DNA of 64,000 nt, from the NCBI RefSeq assembly GCF_001010805.1, contig NZ_CP011477.1, positions 1,689,001-1,753,000 of the forward strand. The letters run 5' to 3'. Positions within the stretch are counted from its first letter, which is position 1, and each line of letters starts with the position of its first letter. The position numbers and the translations under genes were made by a program. The notes under the pieces are model-generated. The model saw nothing but the letters and a program-made list of their open reading frames with translations. It ran no database searches and had not been told where the DNA came from. Positions 43,774 to 52,769 of the stretch are shown here, in pieces. This DNA is from Spongiibacter sp. IMCC21906. Its GTDB lineage: Bacteria > Pseudomonadota > Gammaproteobacteria > Pseudomonadales > Spongiibacteraceae.

Positions 43774-44763
43774 ATGACCTCACTTCCAAACATCATCGCC
43801 ATGGGCGAAGTCATGCTGGAGTTCTCGCCGCAGTTCTCGCCGCAGAGAGCTGGCTCGGGTGGCTTTGAGCTGGCCTATGCTGGCGATACCTTTAACACCG
43901 CGGTTTATTTAGCGCGGCAGGGCCTTAAGGTCAGCTATCTCACTGAGCTGGGCAGTGACAAGTTCAGCGATCAAATCATCGCGCTGGCTGAGTCAGAATC
44001 TGTGTGCATGAATGGGTGTATCCGCAGTGACGGCGCATTACCGGGACTGTATTTAATTGAAAATAATGCCGAGGGCGAACGGGAGTTTTATTACTGGCGA
44101 CGCCATAGCGCGGCGCGGCAGTTGTTAATGACCCCTGAAAAAGTGCAGCGGATTTGTCGGGCTGTGGGCAAGGCTGATGTGTTTTATCTCTCTGGTATCA
44201 GCATGGCGGTGATGGGGCAGGATTCGGAACAGGGCTTTTGGGCCTTGATTGACAGCGTGCAACGGCAGCAAAAGACGCTGGTATTTGATCCCAATTTTCG
44301 GCCACGGTTGTGGCCAGATTTAAATCTTGCCAGAGACTTTTATCAAAAAATTCTCGGCTACTGTGATGTGGTGTTTCCCACCTTAGATGACGACACCCTG
44401 TTATGGGACCTTAGCGAGCCTGAGACGATTATTGATTTCTATCACTCACTCGGTGTTGCGGAGGTGGTGTTAAAACTCCCCGCCGCCAAGGCAATGGTGA
44501 GTACAGGCCATGAGCAGGTGCTGCGATCCTCAAGGTATCGCGGCGCAGTGGTGGATACCACCGGTGCCGGAGATGCCTTTAATGCCGCGTATCTGCATGC
44601 CCGTTATGCCGGCGCATCATTGGCGGCCTCCTTGGATGCGGGCCATCGTTTGGCGGCAAAGGTGATAGGGGTACGGGGGGCCATTATTTGGCACAACGCT
44701 GAGCCAATGTCTGATTCCTCTATTGTTACTGACGGTCTTCCGCCAGAGGAGCCTTTTTATTAA
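43774..44763 (+). CDS. kdgK: 2-keto-3-deoxygluconate kinase (PfkB family)
   Basis: A 329-residue ribokinase-fold sugar kinase. The N-terminal GEVMLEFSPQ and FELAYAGDTFNTAVYLARQG are typical of KdgK. The catalytic base and anion hole lie in VDTTGAGDAFNAAYL near residue 262. It phosphorylates KDG to KDPG, the step after ManD, which is encoded 51 bp upstream. A short direct repeat near the start duplicates SPQF (EFSPQFSPQRAG). KDPG aldolase is not in the window. Its 3' end overlaps the presumed start of the GH79 gene. Confidence 0.9.
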   Translation: MTSLPNIIAMGEVMLEFSPQFSPQRAGSGGFELAYAGDTFNTAVYLARQGLKVSYLTELGSDKFSDQIIALAESESVCMNGCIRSDGALPGLYLIENNAEGEREFYYWRRHSAARQLLMTPEKVQRICRAVGKADVFYLSGISMAVMGQDSEQGFWALIDSVQRQQKTLVFDPNFRPRLWPDLNLARDFYQKILGYCDVVFPTLDDDTLLWDLSEPETIIDFYHSLGVAEVVLKLPAAKAMVSTGHEQVLRSSRYRGAVVDTTGAGDAFNAAYLHARYAGASLAASLDAGHRLAAKVIGVRGAIIWHNAEPMSDSSIVTDGLPPEEPFY

Positions 44764-46297
44764 GTTTAATGAATTGCTCAATACCTTACTCAGCAGGCTG
44801 GCAAGCAAAGGGCTTCAGCTTTATCGGTCGCTGTTGGCATTTAAAAACAATAAACCCAAGCCCGCTGATACCGCCCGTTTAAGTTTGCTGGGGGCTGAGC
44901 CTGTTGCCGAAATTAATCCACGCTATCTGTCATTTTCGGTAGATATTTCGGTGTTAGCGGGGGGCTTTTGGTGGGAGGGCAGCACCGATAGTCGGCGGGG
45001 TTTAGGAACCTTGCGCATTCCGCCCTTAAAACTGAATTCTGAAAAACTGGATCGCTTAGTTAAGTTATTGGGACCGGCCTATTTGCGCATCGGCGGTTCT
45101 GAAGCGGATAAAATCCATTATTTTGATAACCCCAATGGCGATGCGGATGCGCTGGTATTAACCCGGCAGCAGTGGGATGAACTGCATGCTTTTTTACAGC
45201 GCAATGATTTAAAACTGATTTTTACCTGTAAATATGGGCTGTTTAAACGCGAGCATCATGGCCGCTGGCAAGGCAGCGAATTGTTGAAACTATTGGATTA
45301 CAGCAAGGCGCAGGGCTATCACATCGATGTATTTGAGTTGGGCAACGAGCTTAACGCGTATTGGGCGTTTCATGGGTTGATGTCTCAGCCTCGGGCGATC
45401 AATCTGGCTCGGGATTACAACCAGTTTTACAAAGTGGTGAAGCGGGATTTTCCCAATTCAAAAATTTCCGGGCCGGGCAGTGCTTTTTGGCCCAAGCTGG
45501 GGGAAACCGTCCGCCCCATCAGCAATATTACACCTCGGTTTTTAGCCAATCTTGATTTCAAGCTGGATATTGTGGATTGGCATTACTATCCCTTTCAAAG
45601 TGATCGCAGTCCGGTACGGACCCGCAAGGCGCGCTTGCATCATTTGCTGGACCCTAAATCCTTTGAGTATTTTCGCTTGTATGGCAAACGGCTGAGTGCC
45701 CTGCGGGATCGTTTTCAAGCGCAAGCAGAGGTTTGGACCGGGGAGACAGGCTCGGCTCAATGCGGCGGTCAGCCCGAATTATCGGACCGTTGGGTGTCCA
45801 GTTTTTGGTGGGCCGATCAGCTGGGCATGGGGGCCCGTTTAGGCCAAAAGGTCATGGTCAGACAGTCACTCATTGGCGGTGATTACGGCATGATTGTACG
45901 GCTTACCCTAAAACCCCGGCCAGACTATTGGGTGAGCTGGTTGTGGGGACAGCTGATGGGCACGCAGGTTTATGCCATCGACAGCAGCTCGCCCCATATT
46001 CGCTGTTATCTGCATTCAGCCAAAGAGGGTGAAGGTAAAACCCTGTTACTGATTAATCTTGCTGCCCATGCGGTAGAGCTTGATCTGCCTTCGGTTTTGC
46101 AGGAATCTATTCGTGGCGGCTACGAAATGACAGCAAAAAAACTGGCCAGCCGTCGGGTGAGGCTAAACGGTAAAAAGCTGCGTTTTAAAGGAGGCACGGT
46201 GGAGTTAGCACATTTTGATCCTGCCCCATTTACGGGCACGTTGTCACCTTATAGCTTGAGCTTTTGGCAATGTGATTTAGCTGCAACACATGATTAA
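44759..46297 (+). CDS. Glycoside hydrolase family 79-like (beta-glucuronidase/heparanase type)
   Basis: About 512 residues of a clan-A TIM-barrel glycosidase resembling GH79. The acid/base glutamate is in VFELGNELNAYW (near 197) and the nucleophile in VWTGETGSAQCGG (near 329). WHYYPFQ and SFWWADQLG match the barrel, and a C-terminal beta domain follows. No cleavable signal peptide is obvious, only an amphipathic leader, so the site of action is unclear. No ATG fits. GGAG at 44748 points to ATT at 44759 as a rare start; TTG at 44723 or 44774 are alternatives. Its place after kdgK suggests it releases glucuronate from a glycan or oligosaccharide. Confidence 0.75.
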   Translation: MKFNELLNTLLSRLASKGLQLYRSLLAFKNNKPKPADTARLSLLGAEPVAEINPRYLSFSVDISVLAGGFWWEGSTDSRRGLGTLRIPPLKLNSEKLDRLVKLLGPAYLRIGGSEADKIHYFDNPNGDADALVLTRQQWDELHAFLQRNDLKLIFTCKYGLFKREHHGRWQGSELLKLLDYSKAQGYHIDVFELGNELNAYWAFHGLMSQPRAINLARDYNQFYKVVKRDFPNSKISGPGSAFWPKLGETVRPISNITPRFLANLDFKLDIVDWHYYPFQSDRSPVRTRKARLHHLLDPKSFEYFRLYGKRLSALRDRFQAQAEVWTGETGSAQCGGQPELSDRWVSSFWWADQLGMGARLGQKVMVRQSLIGGDYGMIVRLTLKPRPDYWVSWLWGQLMGTQVYAIDSSSPHIRCYLHSAKEGEGKTLLLINLAAHAVELDLPSVLQESIRGGYEMTAKKLASRRVRLNGKKLRFKGGTVELAHFDPAPFTGTLSPYSLSFWQCDLAATHD

Positions 46298-46339
46298 ATA
46301 AGCGCTATTTGACACTTAATTTTTCTCCTAAAGTTGCTT

Positions 46340-46690
46340 ATGAATTTTAAAACACTGTCAGATGAAGATATTCTTGCCGTGGTTAATCCAATCATGGATA
46401 GGCTCATGCAAGGGTCTACAGAAATTAATCATTCAAAGCATACCCAAGACTTTACCGAGCGTATGAAATCTATTGTTACGCCCGAGCGCCTCGAAGAAAT
46501 GTGTAGTGAATATCAAAAACGCATTGGCTTTTTTCAAGCACGGCAATTCGTCGCACTTTTTCGGCGTCAGGATTCTGTCGCCGTGGTCTGGAAACAGTTC
46601 ATGTCTAAATCTGAGGATGAATTTGTTGCTGAGGCGGTGTTTGTTTATCGAGACGGCCGTTGCTTAGTGGATCACGCAATGGTGTTTTAA
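46340..46690 (+). CDS. Small protein of unknown function, possibly NTF2-like
   Basis: A 116-residue soluble protein. The order of elements (helices with SKHTQDFTERMK, then strands such as FVALFRRQDSVAVVWKQF, and EAVFVYRDGRCLVDHAMVF) is compatible with an NTF2/SnoaL-like fold, but no family call is safe. The ATG at 46340 was taken over a TTG two codons upstream. It stands between the uronate genes and the convergent CofD-like gene and could belong to either neighbourhood. Confidence 0.5.
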   Translation: MNFKTLSDEDILAVVNPIMDRLMQGSTEINHSKHTQDFTERMKSIVTPERLEEMCSEYQKRIGFFQARQFVALFRRQDSVAVVWKQFMSKSEDEFVAEAVFVYRDGRCLVDHAMVF

Positions 46691-46726
46691 TGCTTTTATC
46701 TTGCTATACATGGTTATAAGCTTCTT

Positions 46727-47920
46727 TCAGGTCAGTGACATTAGTGCCGACACTAATAATTCATTATCGTAATAAGGCGCGCTGCGCTTACTGACCAGTC
46801 GGGTATCGATTAAGGTCACGCCTAAAGATTTCAGCACTTCCGCAGAGAGCTTTGAGGGATAGTTGCCATTGCGACTGTCCAGCAACACAAAGTTAAGGAG
46901 TTTTTTGTTGCTGGTGTTGGTATCGCAGTCCATATGCAATTGGGCGAGCAGGCGTTCTACTGAACTGGCCAAATCCATATTGAATTGTTCGGGGTCGCTC
47001 CCTAGGTTGGGAATGTAGACCTTCGGGCAGTCATTGTCGGCGATGGCTCTACCAACGCCTTTTGGCATTAAGTTGACTAATAACGATGAATAAAAGCTGC
47101 CAGGGGGGTAGCAGATTAACTCGGCTGAATCGATCAGCTTGCGGTTTTTCTTTCGTAAGGCGGTGGACGCGGGCGATTTTTTACCTATTTTCTCGGAGAG
47201 AAAAATCTGATCTATGGCTGAGTTCAGCGGGGGCACTTCTTTACCGGTTAACAGGTGCTGGCCAATAAGCTCGCTGCCATCTTCAAGCTCTGCGCCTAAG
47301 TGCAGGTCTTTGTTGACAATGGCACGAACGGTGCCTTGGGCATTCACCAGCTTAGAAAATAAAAAGATGATGGGGTCCAGGTGGCGGTGATTGTTTAAAT
47401 AGCCGCCAGTGAGAATAAGGTTGCCGATGCTGGCGCCACGCAGGTCAAAATGCTTTGGCATGACCGCAAAAAAATAACCCAGCTGATTGCAGATCAACTG
47501 ACGCATGGGGTTCGCTATATCACTGATGAGTGGTGATTTGCCGCTTATTAAGGCTTCAAGCTCTTGCCGCAATAGGATTTGAGAGGCATTTTTTTCAAAG
47601 CGGTGATTAAACAGAGCGATAATTTCGGGGTGACCGAGCACGGTTTCGTCGGCTAGAGCCATAAGGCGACTGCGCAAATCACCGATGGATGGCATATTAA
47701 ATGCTTTGCGTAACTCTGCGGAGCTACCGCCCGAATCAAAGGGCGTGACTAAATGAATCGAATTATGGGTGTAATTCTTTAGTGTTTTACATAAGCCGTT
47801 TAGAGCGGATCCGCCACTGAAAAATAAAATTCTTGGGCCGAGCTCTGGGATTTTACGATAACGACTAATGCGTAAAGGGTCGGGAATATCAACGCTGCGG
47901 CTTACTCTGATGCTACTCAT
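46727..47920 (-). CDS. CofD-like protein of a GAK-type system
   Basis: A 397-residue protein of the CofD/YvcK-like fold. The nucleotide-binding loop is ILFFSGGSALNGLCKTL near residue 30, followed by HLVTPFDSGGSSAELRKAF, both hallmarks of the family. Later, MPKHFDLRGASIGNLILTGG and NLMPKGVGRAIADND agree. CofD transfers a phospholactyl-type group to a deazaflavin, and YvcK is a regulator; the GAK-associated subgroup has no known activity. The ATG at 47920 was preferred to an open frame from 48046 because homologous sequence starts near it. It is divergent from the six-gene GAK-type set. Confidence 0.8.
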   Translation of the reverse strand: MSSIRVSRSVDIPDPLRISRYRKIPELGPRILFFSGGSALNGLCKTLKNYTHNSIHLVTPFDSGGSSAELRKAFNMPSIGDLRSRLMALADETVLGHPEIIALFNHRFEKNASQILLRQELEALISGKSPLISDIANPMRQLICNQLGYFFAVMPKHFDLRGASIGNLILTGGYLNNHRHLDPIIFLFSKLVNAQGTVRAIVNKDLHLGAELEDGSELIGQHLLTGKEVPPLNSAIDQIFLSEKIGKKSPASTALRKKNRKLIDSAELICYPPGSFYSSLLVNLMPKGVGRAIADNDCPKVYIPNLGSDPEQFNMDLASSVERLLAQLHMDCDTNTSNKKLLNFVLLDSRNGNYPSKLSAEVLKSLGVTLIDTRLVSKRSAPYYDNELLVSALMSLT

Positions 47921-48163
47921 AAATACAAATTTATATCTGTTTGATAGTGGTAATGGAGGACTTGTCGTATTTCTGTAACAGACAAGCTGGGTCTGATGCT
48001 TCAGAATGCCCGCTATCCTACGGGTCAATTGTGACGGTTTCGTCAATGGCTAGAGGAATGTCAGTATTCTTTCTGTGCGGATGTAATCTGCTTAATAAGC
48101 CTTATTCTGCAAATAAACTGGTATTTGCATGTATCACTGAGAATGCCTTAACGATGACCAAGC

Positions 48164-49807
48164 ATGAAACTGCCTAAAAATATTCGCGATAATTTGCGTT
48201 TTCTCTGTATTGAGGTGGATTCGCTGCTGGAAAGTCTTGAAGCCTGCTTTCAAGGTGGGGTGGCTATTCAGGGGCGTCGTATTCTCGACCGGGGCGGTTA
48301 TGCCTACAATTTAAAAATCCGCATTCACAACGCCAGCCTGCAGCAACTTTCCCAGCTGAAAAAGGGCGATGCCAGCATTATGAGTTTGCGTGGTGCCGAG
48401 TTTATCGCCACTGATCTTGAGCGCATCGCGGAGTTATGTCGGGAGAGCGTTAAGCAAATCAGCTATTTAGACAACCTTGAACTGATACATGCAGAGGCTT
48501 ATCCCGCTTTGCTGGCATTGATCCGGGAAGGGATTGGCATGATTGGCGCTGCCGCAAGAGATAGCGATAGTCGTCAGGCACTGAAGATAGGCCAGTTGGA
48601 ATCCCAGATAGATCGCGCTTATCACAAGCTATACAAACATTATATTGCCGCCTTAAAAGCCAAGAGCAAGCAGACAGAAAGTCTGGCAACCGCCTTGTTT
48701 ATAGCCCATAACGTTGAACAGATGGGATATGCACTGCGCAACATCAGTGAGACGATTATCTCTGCCAATATTGGTCAGCCCGTTAATTTTGAACGCTACC
48801 ATGCCTTGCAGGAGTCGGTGGAGCATCTTGAGACCGAGGTGCTGCGAGGTCAGTTAAAAGTGGCACCCATTGCCGAAACCCGTTCTGGCAGCGCGATTTC
48901 TGGTGTGCATGCTGGGTCTGGCAAGTCGAGAGAAACGGTTGCCATTTTTAAAGAAGGACAAAAGCGTAAGCTGAAGGAAGAGCGTCAGGGAGTAGAGAGT
49001 TGGCATGAGATCTACCCCGGTTTGGCGCCACGCATTTTAAGTTATAAAAAACGCGGTCAGTCAGCGGCTTTGCTCATTGAGCATTTGCCCGGACTCACCT
49101 TTGAGCAAATTGTGCTTAACGGCAATAAACGTCAGCTTGCCGACTGTCTGGCGCACTTACACGACACCTTGCAGTCGGTATGGCAGGAGACCCGCAACAA
49201 CAAGCCGGTTATGGCGGGGTTTATGGCTCAAACCGCCAAACGACTGCCAGAAATCTATAAAATCCATCCGGAGTTTAATCGCGGAAAAAGCGATATTTGT
49301 GGGCTGAAACCCCCGCCATTTGCTGATTTGCTGAGCAAAGCTGCCAGTTATGAGGCGCAGCTAAAAGCGCCGTTTTCGGTGTATATCCACGGCGATTTTA
49401 ATGTGGATAATATTATTTACGACCCCGCTGAACAGCGAATCAACTTTATTGACCTGCACCGTTCCCGTTATATGGACTATGTGCAGGATGTGTCGGTATT
49501 TATGGTTTCAAACTACCGCTTACAAATTCTTGACCACGAGGTGAGAAAGCGAATTATGGCGGTGGCGAGGGCGTTTTGCGAAGCGGCCCGGCAATTTGCT
49601 GCCAAGCAAGGTGACGACAGTTTTGAATTGCGTTTGGCGTTGGGATTGGCGCGATCGTTTATCACGTCTACCCGGTTTACCCTCGATAAGTCTCAGGCCA
49701 GGCGCATGTATTTGCGATCCTGTTATTTGATTGAACGGGTACTCAGCACGCCAAGCAATAAAGCTTCATCCTTTAAAGTGCCTGTTAAGGAGATATTCAT
49801 TGCCTGA
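48164..49807 (+). CDS. PhoU-like plus aminoglycoside-phosphotransferase-like kinase
   Basis: A 547-residue fusion. Residues 1 to ~215 are all helical and PhoU-like (for example SLRGAEFIATDLERIAELCR and ATALFIAHNVEQMGYALRNI). Residues ~250-520 form an APH/choline-kinase-like domain with RILSYKKRGQSAALLIEHLP and the catalytic loop VYIHGDFNVDNIIYD near 408, then INFIDLHRSRYMDYVQD for the metal aspartate. It probably phosphorylates a small molecule or protein under control of the PhoU-like part. Its end overlaps the ATP-grasp gene by eight bases. It fits the GAK-type gene set by its neighbours. Confidence 0.8.
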   Translation: MKLPKNIRDNLRFLCIEVDSLLESLEACFQGGVAIQGRRILDRGGYAYNLKIRIHNASLQQLSQLKKGDASIMSLRGAEFIATDLERIAELCRESVKQISYLDNLELIHAEAYPALLALIREGIGMIGAAARDSDSRQALKIGQLESQIDRAYHKLYKHYIAALKAKSKQTESLATALFIAHNVEQMGYALRNISETIISANIGQPVNFERYHALQESVEHLETEVLRGQLKVAPIAETRSGSAISGVHAGSGKSRETVAIFKEGQKRKLKEERQGVESWHEIYPGLAPRILSYKKRGQSAALLIEHLPGLTFEQIVLNGNKRQLADCLAHLHDTLQSVWQETRNNKPVMAGFMAQTAKRLPEIYKIHPEFNRGKSDICGLKPPPFADLLSKAASYEAQLKAPFSVYIHGDFNVDNIIYDPAEQRINFIDLHRSRYMDYVQDVSVFMVSNYRLQILDHEVRKRIMAVARAFCEAARQFAAKQGDDSFELRLALGLARSFITSTRFTLDKSQARRMYLRSCYLIERVLSTPSNKASSFKVPVKEIFIA

Positions 49808-50690
49808 GTTAAAAATAGCCGTTGTGGGTATACCGGGAAAATGGTCTACCGAAGTACTGGCGGATGCACTGCAAGCGCGAACGGGGTTTCGGTTGATTGT
49901 GGATATGGCAGAGGCCAGTCTGGATTTAAGCGGGAAGGCATTGATGTATCGCGGCGTTAATTTATGCGAGCTGGATGGCATTGTGGTGAAAAAAATCAGT
50001 GCCCAGTACAGTCCCGATACGTTAAACAGACTTGAAATGCTGCGTTTTGTCGAGGCTTGTGGGGTTAAGGTATTCAGCCCGGCCATGAGTATGCTGGGGC
50101 TGATCAATCGATTGAGTTGCACCGTAACGCTGCGTCAGCATGATATTCCGATGCCGGATACGGTAGTGACAGAAGATATTGATGAGGCGATGGCAACGAT
50201 ACGGGATTTTTCTCAAGCGGTGTGCAAACCGTTGTTTTCCACCAAAGCCCGGGGCATGTGCCTTATCGACGGCAGCCAAACGGAAGACGAGCTGCTGACC
50301 GAGCTAAAGGCCTTTCAGAGCGCAAACCCAGTAATGTATATACAGCGTAAAATTGCCTTGCCGGGACGTGATTTGGGCATGGTGTTTTTGGGCGGCGAAT
50401 ACTTGGGCAGCTATGCGCGAGTAAATCAAAGTGATAGTTGGAATACCACGATCAATAGTGGTGGCCGTTATGAATCGTCTAATCCTCCTGCAGAAACCAT
50501 CGCCATTGCGCAGCGGGCTCAAGCGGCTTTTGATTTGGATTTTACCACGGTTGATGTAGCCGAAACGGAGTCGGGGCCTGTGGTGTTTGAGGTATCGGCC
50601 TTTGGTGGCTTTCGTGGTGCCTTAGAAGGTGCCGGTATTGATGCGGCAGCGCTCTATAGTGATTACGCAATTAAGCGCCTTTTTCGATGA
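49800..50690 (+). CDS. ATP-grasp enzyme of a GAK-type system
   Basis: A 296-residue RimK-like ATP-grasp protein. LKIAVVGIPGKWSTEVLADA begins the N-terminal domain. SQAVCKPLFSTKARGMCLID is the ATP-binding strand pair with a lysine, and VMYIQRKIALPGRDLGMVFL and DFTTVDVAETESGPVVFEVS hold the magnesium-binding residues. Such enzymes ligate a carboxylate to an amine or amino acid. The TTG start at 49800 follows an AAGGAG site. The gene overlaps the PhoU/kinase gene and precedes the HprK-related kinase by 10 bp. The substrates are unknown. Confidence 0.85.
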   Translation: MPELKIAVVGIPGKWSTEVLADALQARTGFRLIVDMAEASLDLSGKALMYRGVNLCELDGIVVKKISAQYSPDTLNRLEMLRFVEACGVKVFSPAMSMLGLINRLSCTVTLRQHDIPMPDTVVTEDIDEAMATIRDFSQAVCKPLFSTKARGMCLIDGSQTEDELLTELKAFQSANPVMYIQRKIALPGRDLGMVFLGGEYLGSYARVNQSDSWNTTINSGGRYESSNPPAETIAIAQRAQAAFDLDFTTVDVAETESGPVVFEVSAFGGFRGALEGAGIDAAALYSDYAIKRLFR

Positions 50691-50700
50691 GTAGTGTTTT

Positions 50701-51828
50701 ATGAGTGTGAATAGCTGCGATATATACCAACAGTTCAGCGATGGGCTTGTGGTGCAAACCCCAGCGCTGAACGTGGAGTGGGCTGGGATTAGAGTCTGTG
50801 TTCGCAGTAACTCCAATGCCTTGCTTGATAATCTGGCGGACTATTTTAGCCACTGCCTGGCTCCTCCTGGGGCGGCCAGCGTAAATGCACCGGGTAAACA
50901 AATAGATGTGATGGCGGTGGAATGCGATGCCCCCAACTTAGCCTTCGATTTTCAGGATTGGCGTCGCGAACCGGGCAAGCAAGGTAAAAAAGACAGTTAT
51001 ATTGAGCTAAGTGATGGAAGGCTACTTCGTAAAGTCCGTACTGGCATGGTGTTTTTGCAGAACGAGAACTACCTGCTGGCTGCAGGGCCTTGTTTAGCCA
51101 ATAGCAATCAAGTTATTAACTTTATCAACTCGCAGTTGATGAATCGTTTTCAACATCAAGGCTATGTGATTTGCCACGCTGCGGCGGCAAAGGTGAATGG
51201 TGTCGGTTTGGCTTTGGCGGGATTTTCGGGCGGCGGCAAGTCCACCTTGATGCTGAAACTACTTGATAGCCCGAACAGTCAGTTTATTAGCAATGATCGC
51301 CTGTTTCTTAAACAACAGGCAGATGGCGTGCACGCATTAGGTATTCCTAAAATGCCACGGGTTAATCCCGGTACCTTGTTGAACAATCCTCGTTTGCGGG
51401 AATTAATGCACGAAAAAGATCGACAGCAATTTGAGGCGTTGGCATTTTCTGAGCTGTGGGACCTTGAGCATAAATATGATGTGCCGGTTGATCGTGTTTA
51501 TGGCGCAGATCGTATTTTGGCCTCGACTGATTTATTAGCGGTAATTATTTTAAACTGGCAGCATGAGAGCCCGCAGCCAACGGCGATCCAATCTGTCGAT
51601 ATCTCATCTCGACAAGAACTATTGGCGGCGATAAAAAAAGCCCCCGGTCCCTTCTATCAAGATGCCCAGGGCGGTTTTTTGCAAGATGCAATTGACGTGA
51701 ATGATGCTCCGTATTTGCGCTTATTAGAAAATACGCAAGTTTGGGAATTGAGTGGAAAAGTCGATATAGAAAAGGGCGTAACGCTTATTCGTGAGCAATT
51801 AGCAGCAGAAGCACTATGCCACGAATAA
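50701..51828 (+). CDS. HprK-related kinase (type B)
   Basis: A 375-residue protein with the C-terminal HPr-kinase-like P-loop domain. Walker A is ALAGFSGGGKSTLML at about 171-185, preceded by YVICHAAAAKVNGVGLALAG. SNDRLFL contributes the capping aspartate. The N-terminal ~150 residues are unrelated to HPr kinase. True HPr kinase phosphorylates Ser46 of HPr, which is not encoded here, so the target is probably different. Members of this HprK-related B family are characteristic of GAK gene sets. Its end overlaps the histidine-phosphatase gene by 13 bases. Confidence 0.85.
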   Translation: MSVNSCDIYQQFSDGLVVQTPALNVEWAGIRVCVRSNSNALLDNLADYFSHCLAPPGAASVNAPGKQIDVMAVECDAPNLAFDFQDWRREPGKQGKKDSYIELSDGRLLRKVRTGMVFLQNENYLLAAGPCLANSNQVINFINSQLMNRFQHQGYVICHAAAAKVNGVGLALAGFSGGGKSTLMLKLLDSPNSQFISNDRLFLKQQADGVHALGIPKMPRVNPGTLLNNPRLRELMHEKDRQQFEALAFSELWDLEHKYDVPVDRVYGADRILASTDLLAVIILNWQHESPQPTAIQSVDISSRQELLAAIKKAPGPFYQDAQGGFLQDAIDVNDAPYLRLLENTQVWELSGKVDIEKGVTLIREQLAAEALCHE

Positions 51829-52517
51829 TTGCCGCTCTGGTTCGTCATGGTGATTATCACCAACGTGAGAATACCCCCAGTGCCCATCAGCCTTATCCGC
51901 TAACGGAAAAAGGGCAGCAACAGGCAAGTGAAGCCGCCAATGAGCTTGTTGCCGTGGCCGCTAAAAACGACTGGAATATCAACAGCAATATTGATAGCTC
52001 GACCCTACTTAGGGCGTGGCAAACAGCTCAGTGCTATCAACGCAGTATTCAACACAATCTGAATAAACACGTTGACGTCACCAGTTTTGACAGCCTGTGT
52101 GAGCGCAGTGTGGGCAGTGCCGCCAATTTAAGTTTGACGGAAATTAACAGCTTGATCGGCGATGACCCGCGAGTGGCAACCCTCCCGGAAAACTGGAAGT
52201 CCGATAGCTATTTTCGTTTGCCGCTGGTGGGGGCGGAATCTTTAATGGCAGCGGGCGAGCGGGTTGCCGAGCATATTCGTAGTAGTGCCACGCAAATTGA
52301 TGACTACAGCAAAGATCAACTTAAGATATTTGTCGGCCACGGCGCGGCATTTCGCCATGCCGCCTATCTGCTGGGTGTGCTGAGTTTTGAAGATATTGCG
52401 AAATACAGTATGCATCACGCCAGGCCTGTTTATATTGAGCTGGTGGCCAGTGGCCAGTGGCGGCATATTGGTGGTGATTGGAAGCGCAGAGATAAGACCA
52501 CGTTGTTACTGGACTAG
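51816..52517 (+). CDS. Histidine phosphatase (phosphoglycerate-mutase-like)
   Basis: A 233-residue member of the histidine-phosphatase superfamily. The RHG motif is in IIAALVRHGDYHQRE at the N-terminus, where the histidine would take the phosphate. PLTEKGQQQASEAA is the usual next block, and the second histidine is in KIFVGHGAAFRHAAYLLG near 172. It could remove a phosphate put on by one of the adjacent kinases. It overlaps the HprK-related gene, so it is part of the same transcript. The following gap to the metallophosphoesterase gene is filled by a MITE. Confidence 0.85.
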   Translation: MPRIIAALVRHGDYHQRENTPSAHQPYPLTEKGQQQASEAANELVAVAAKNDWNINSNIDSSTLLRAWQTAQCYQRSIQHNLNKHVDVTSFDSLCERSVGSAANLSLTEINSLIGDDPRVATLPENWKSDSYFRLPLVGAESLMAAGERVAEHIRSSATQIDDYSKDQLKIFVGHGAAFRHAAYLLGVLSFEDIAKYSMHHARPVYIELVASGQWRHIGGDWKRRDKTTLLLD

Positions 52518-52528
52518 CGCTTAATTTA

Positions 52529-52719
52529 GGGCCTGTTAACACTAATTGGATTGTCTCTATTGAGGCTAAAAAAGCGCCAATCTCGGCGCGAGGAGAGCAG
52601 TTTGGTTATTCCAAATAAACGACGAGCAACACAGAGTGGCGCTTTTTTAGCCTCAACCCGCAGGGCTGGGGGCAAAAATGACCGCCAGCAGTAATAATCC
52701 AATTAGTGTTAACAGGCCC
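52529..52719. mobile_element. MITE-like element, copy 2 (191 bp)
   Basis: It shares the perfect 24-bp terminal repeats of copy 1 (52529-52552 and 52696-52719) and the inner perfect ~20-bp inverted repeat beginning TTGAGGCTAAAAAAGCGCCA, but lacks the extra ~75 bp. TTA flanks both ends (52526-52528 and 52720-52722), a probable 3-bp target duplication. It sits between the histidine-phosphatase and metallophosphoesterase genes of the GAK-type operon. Confidence 0.88.
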
Positions 52720-52769
52720 TTATGATTCATTGAAATGTCACAGCGTTGCAATATAACGGTAGGCAAACG

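Noticed and set aside
50701-51828. Canonical HPr kinase/phosphorylase
   Set aside because: Only the P-loop core is shared. The N-terminal domain differs, and no HPr or PTS genes are nearby.
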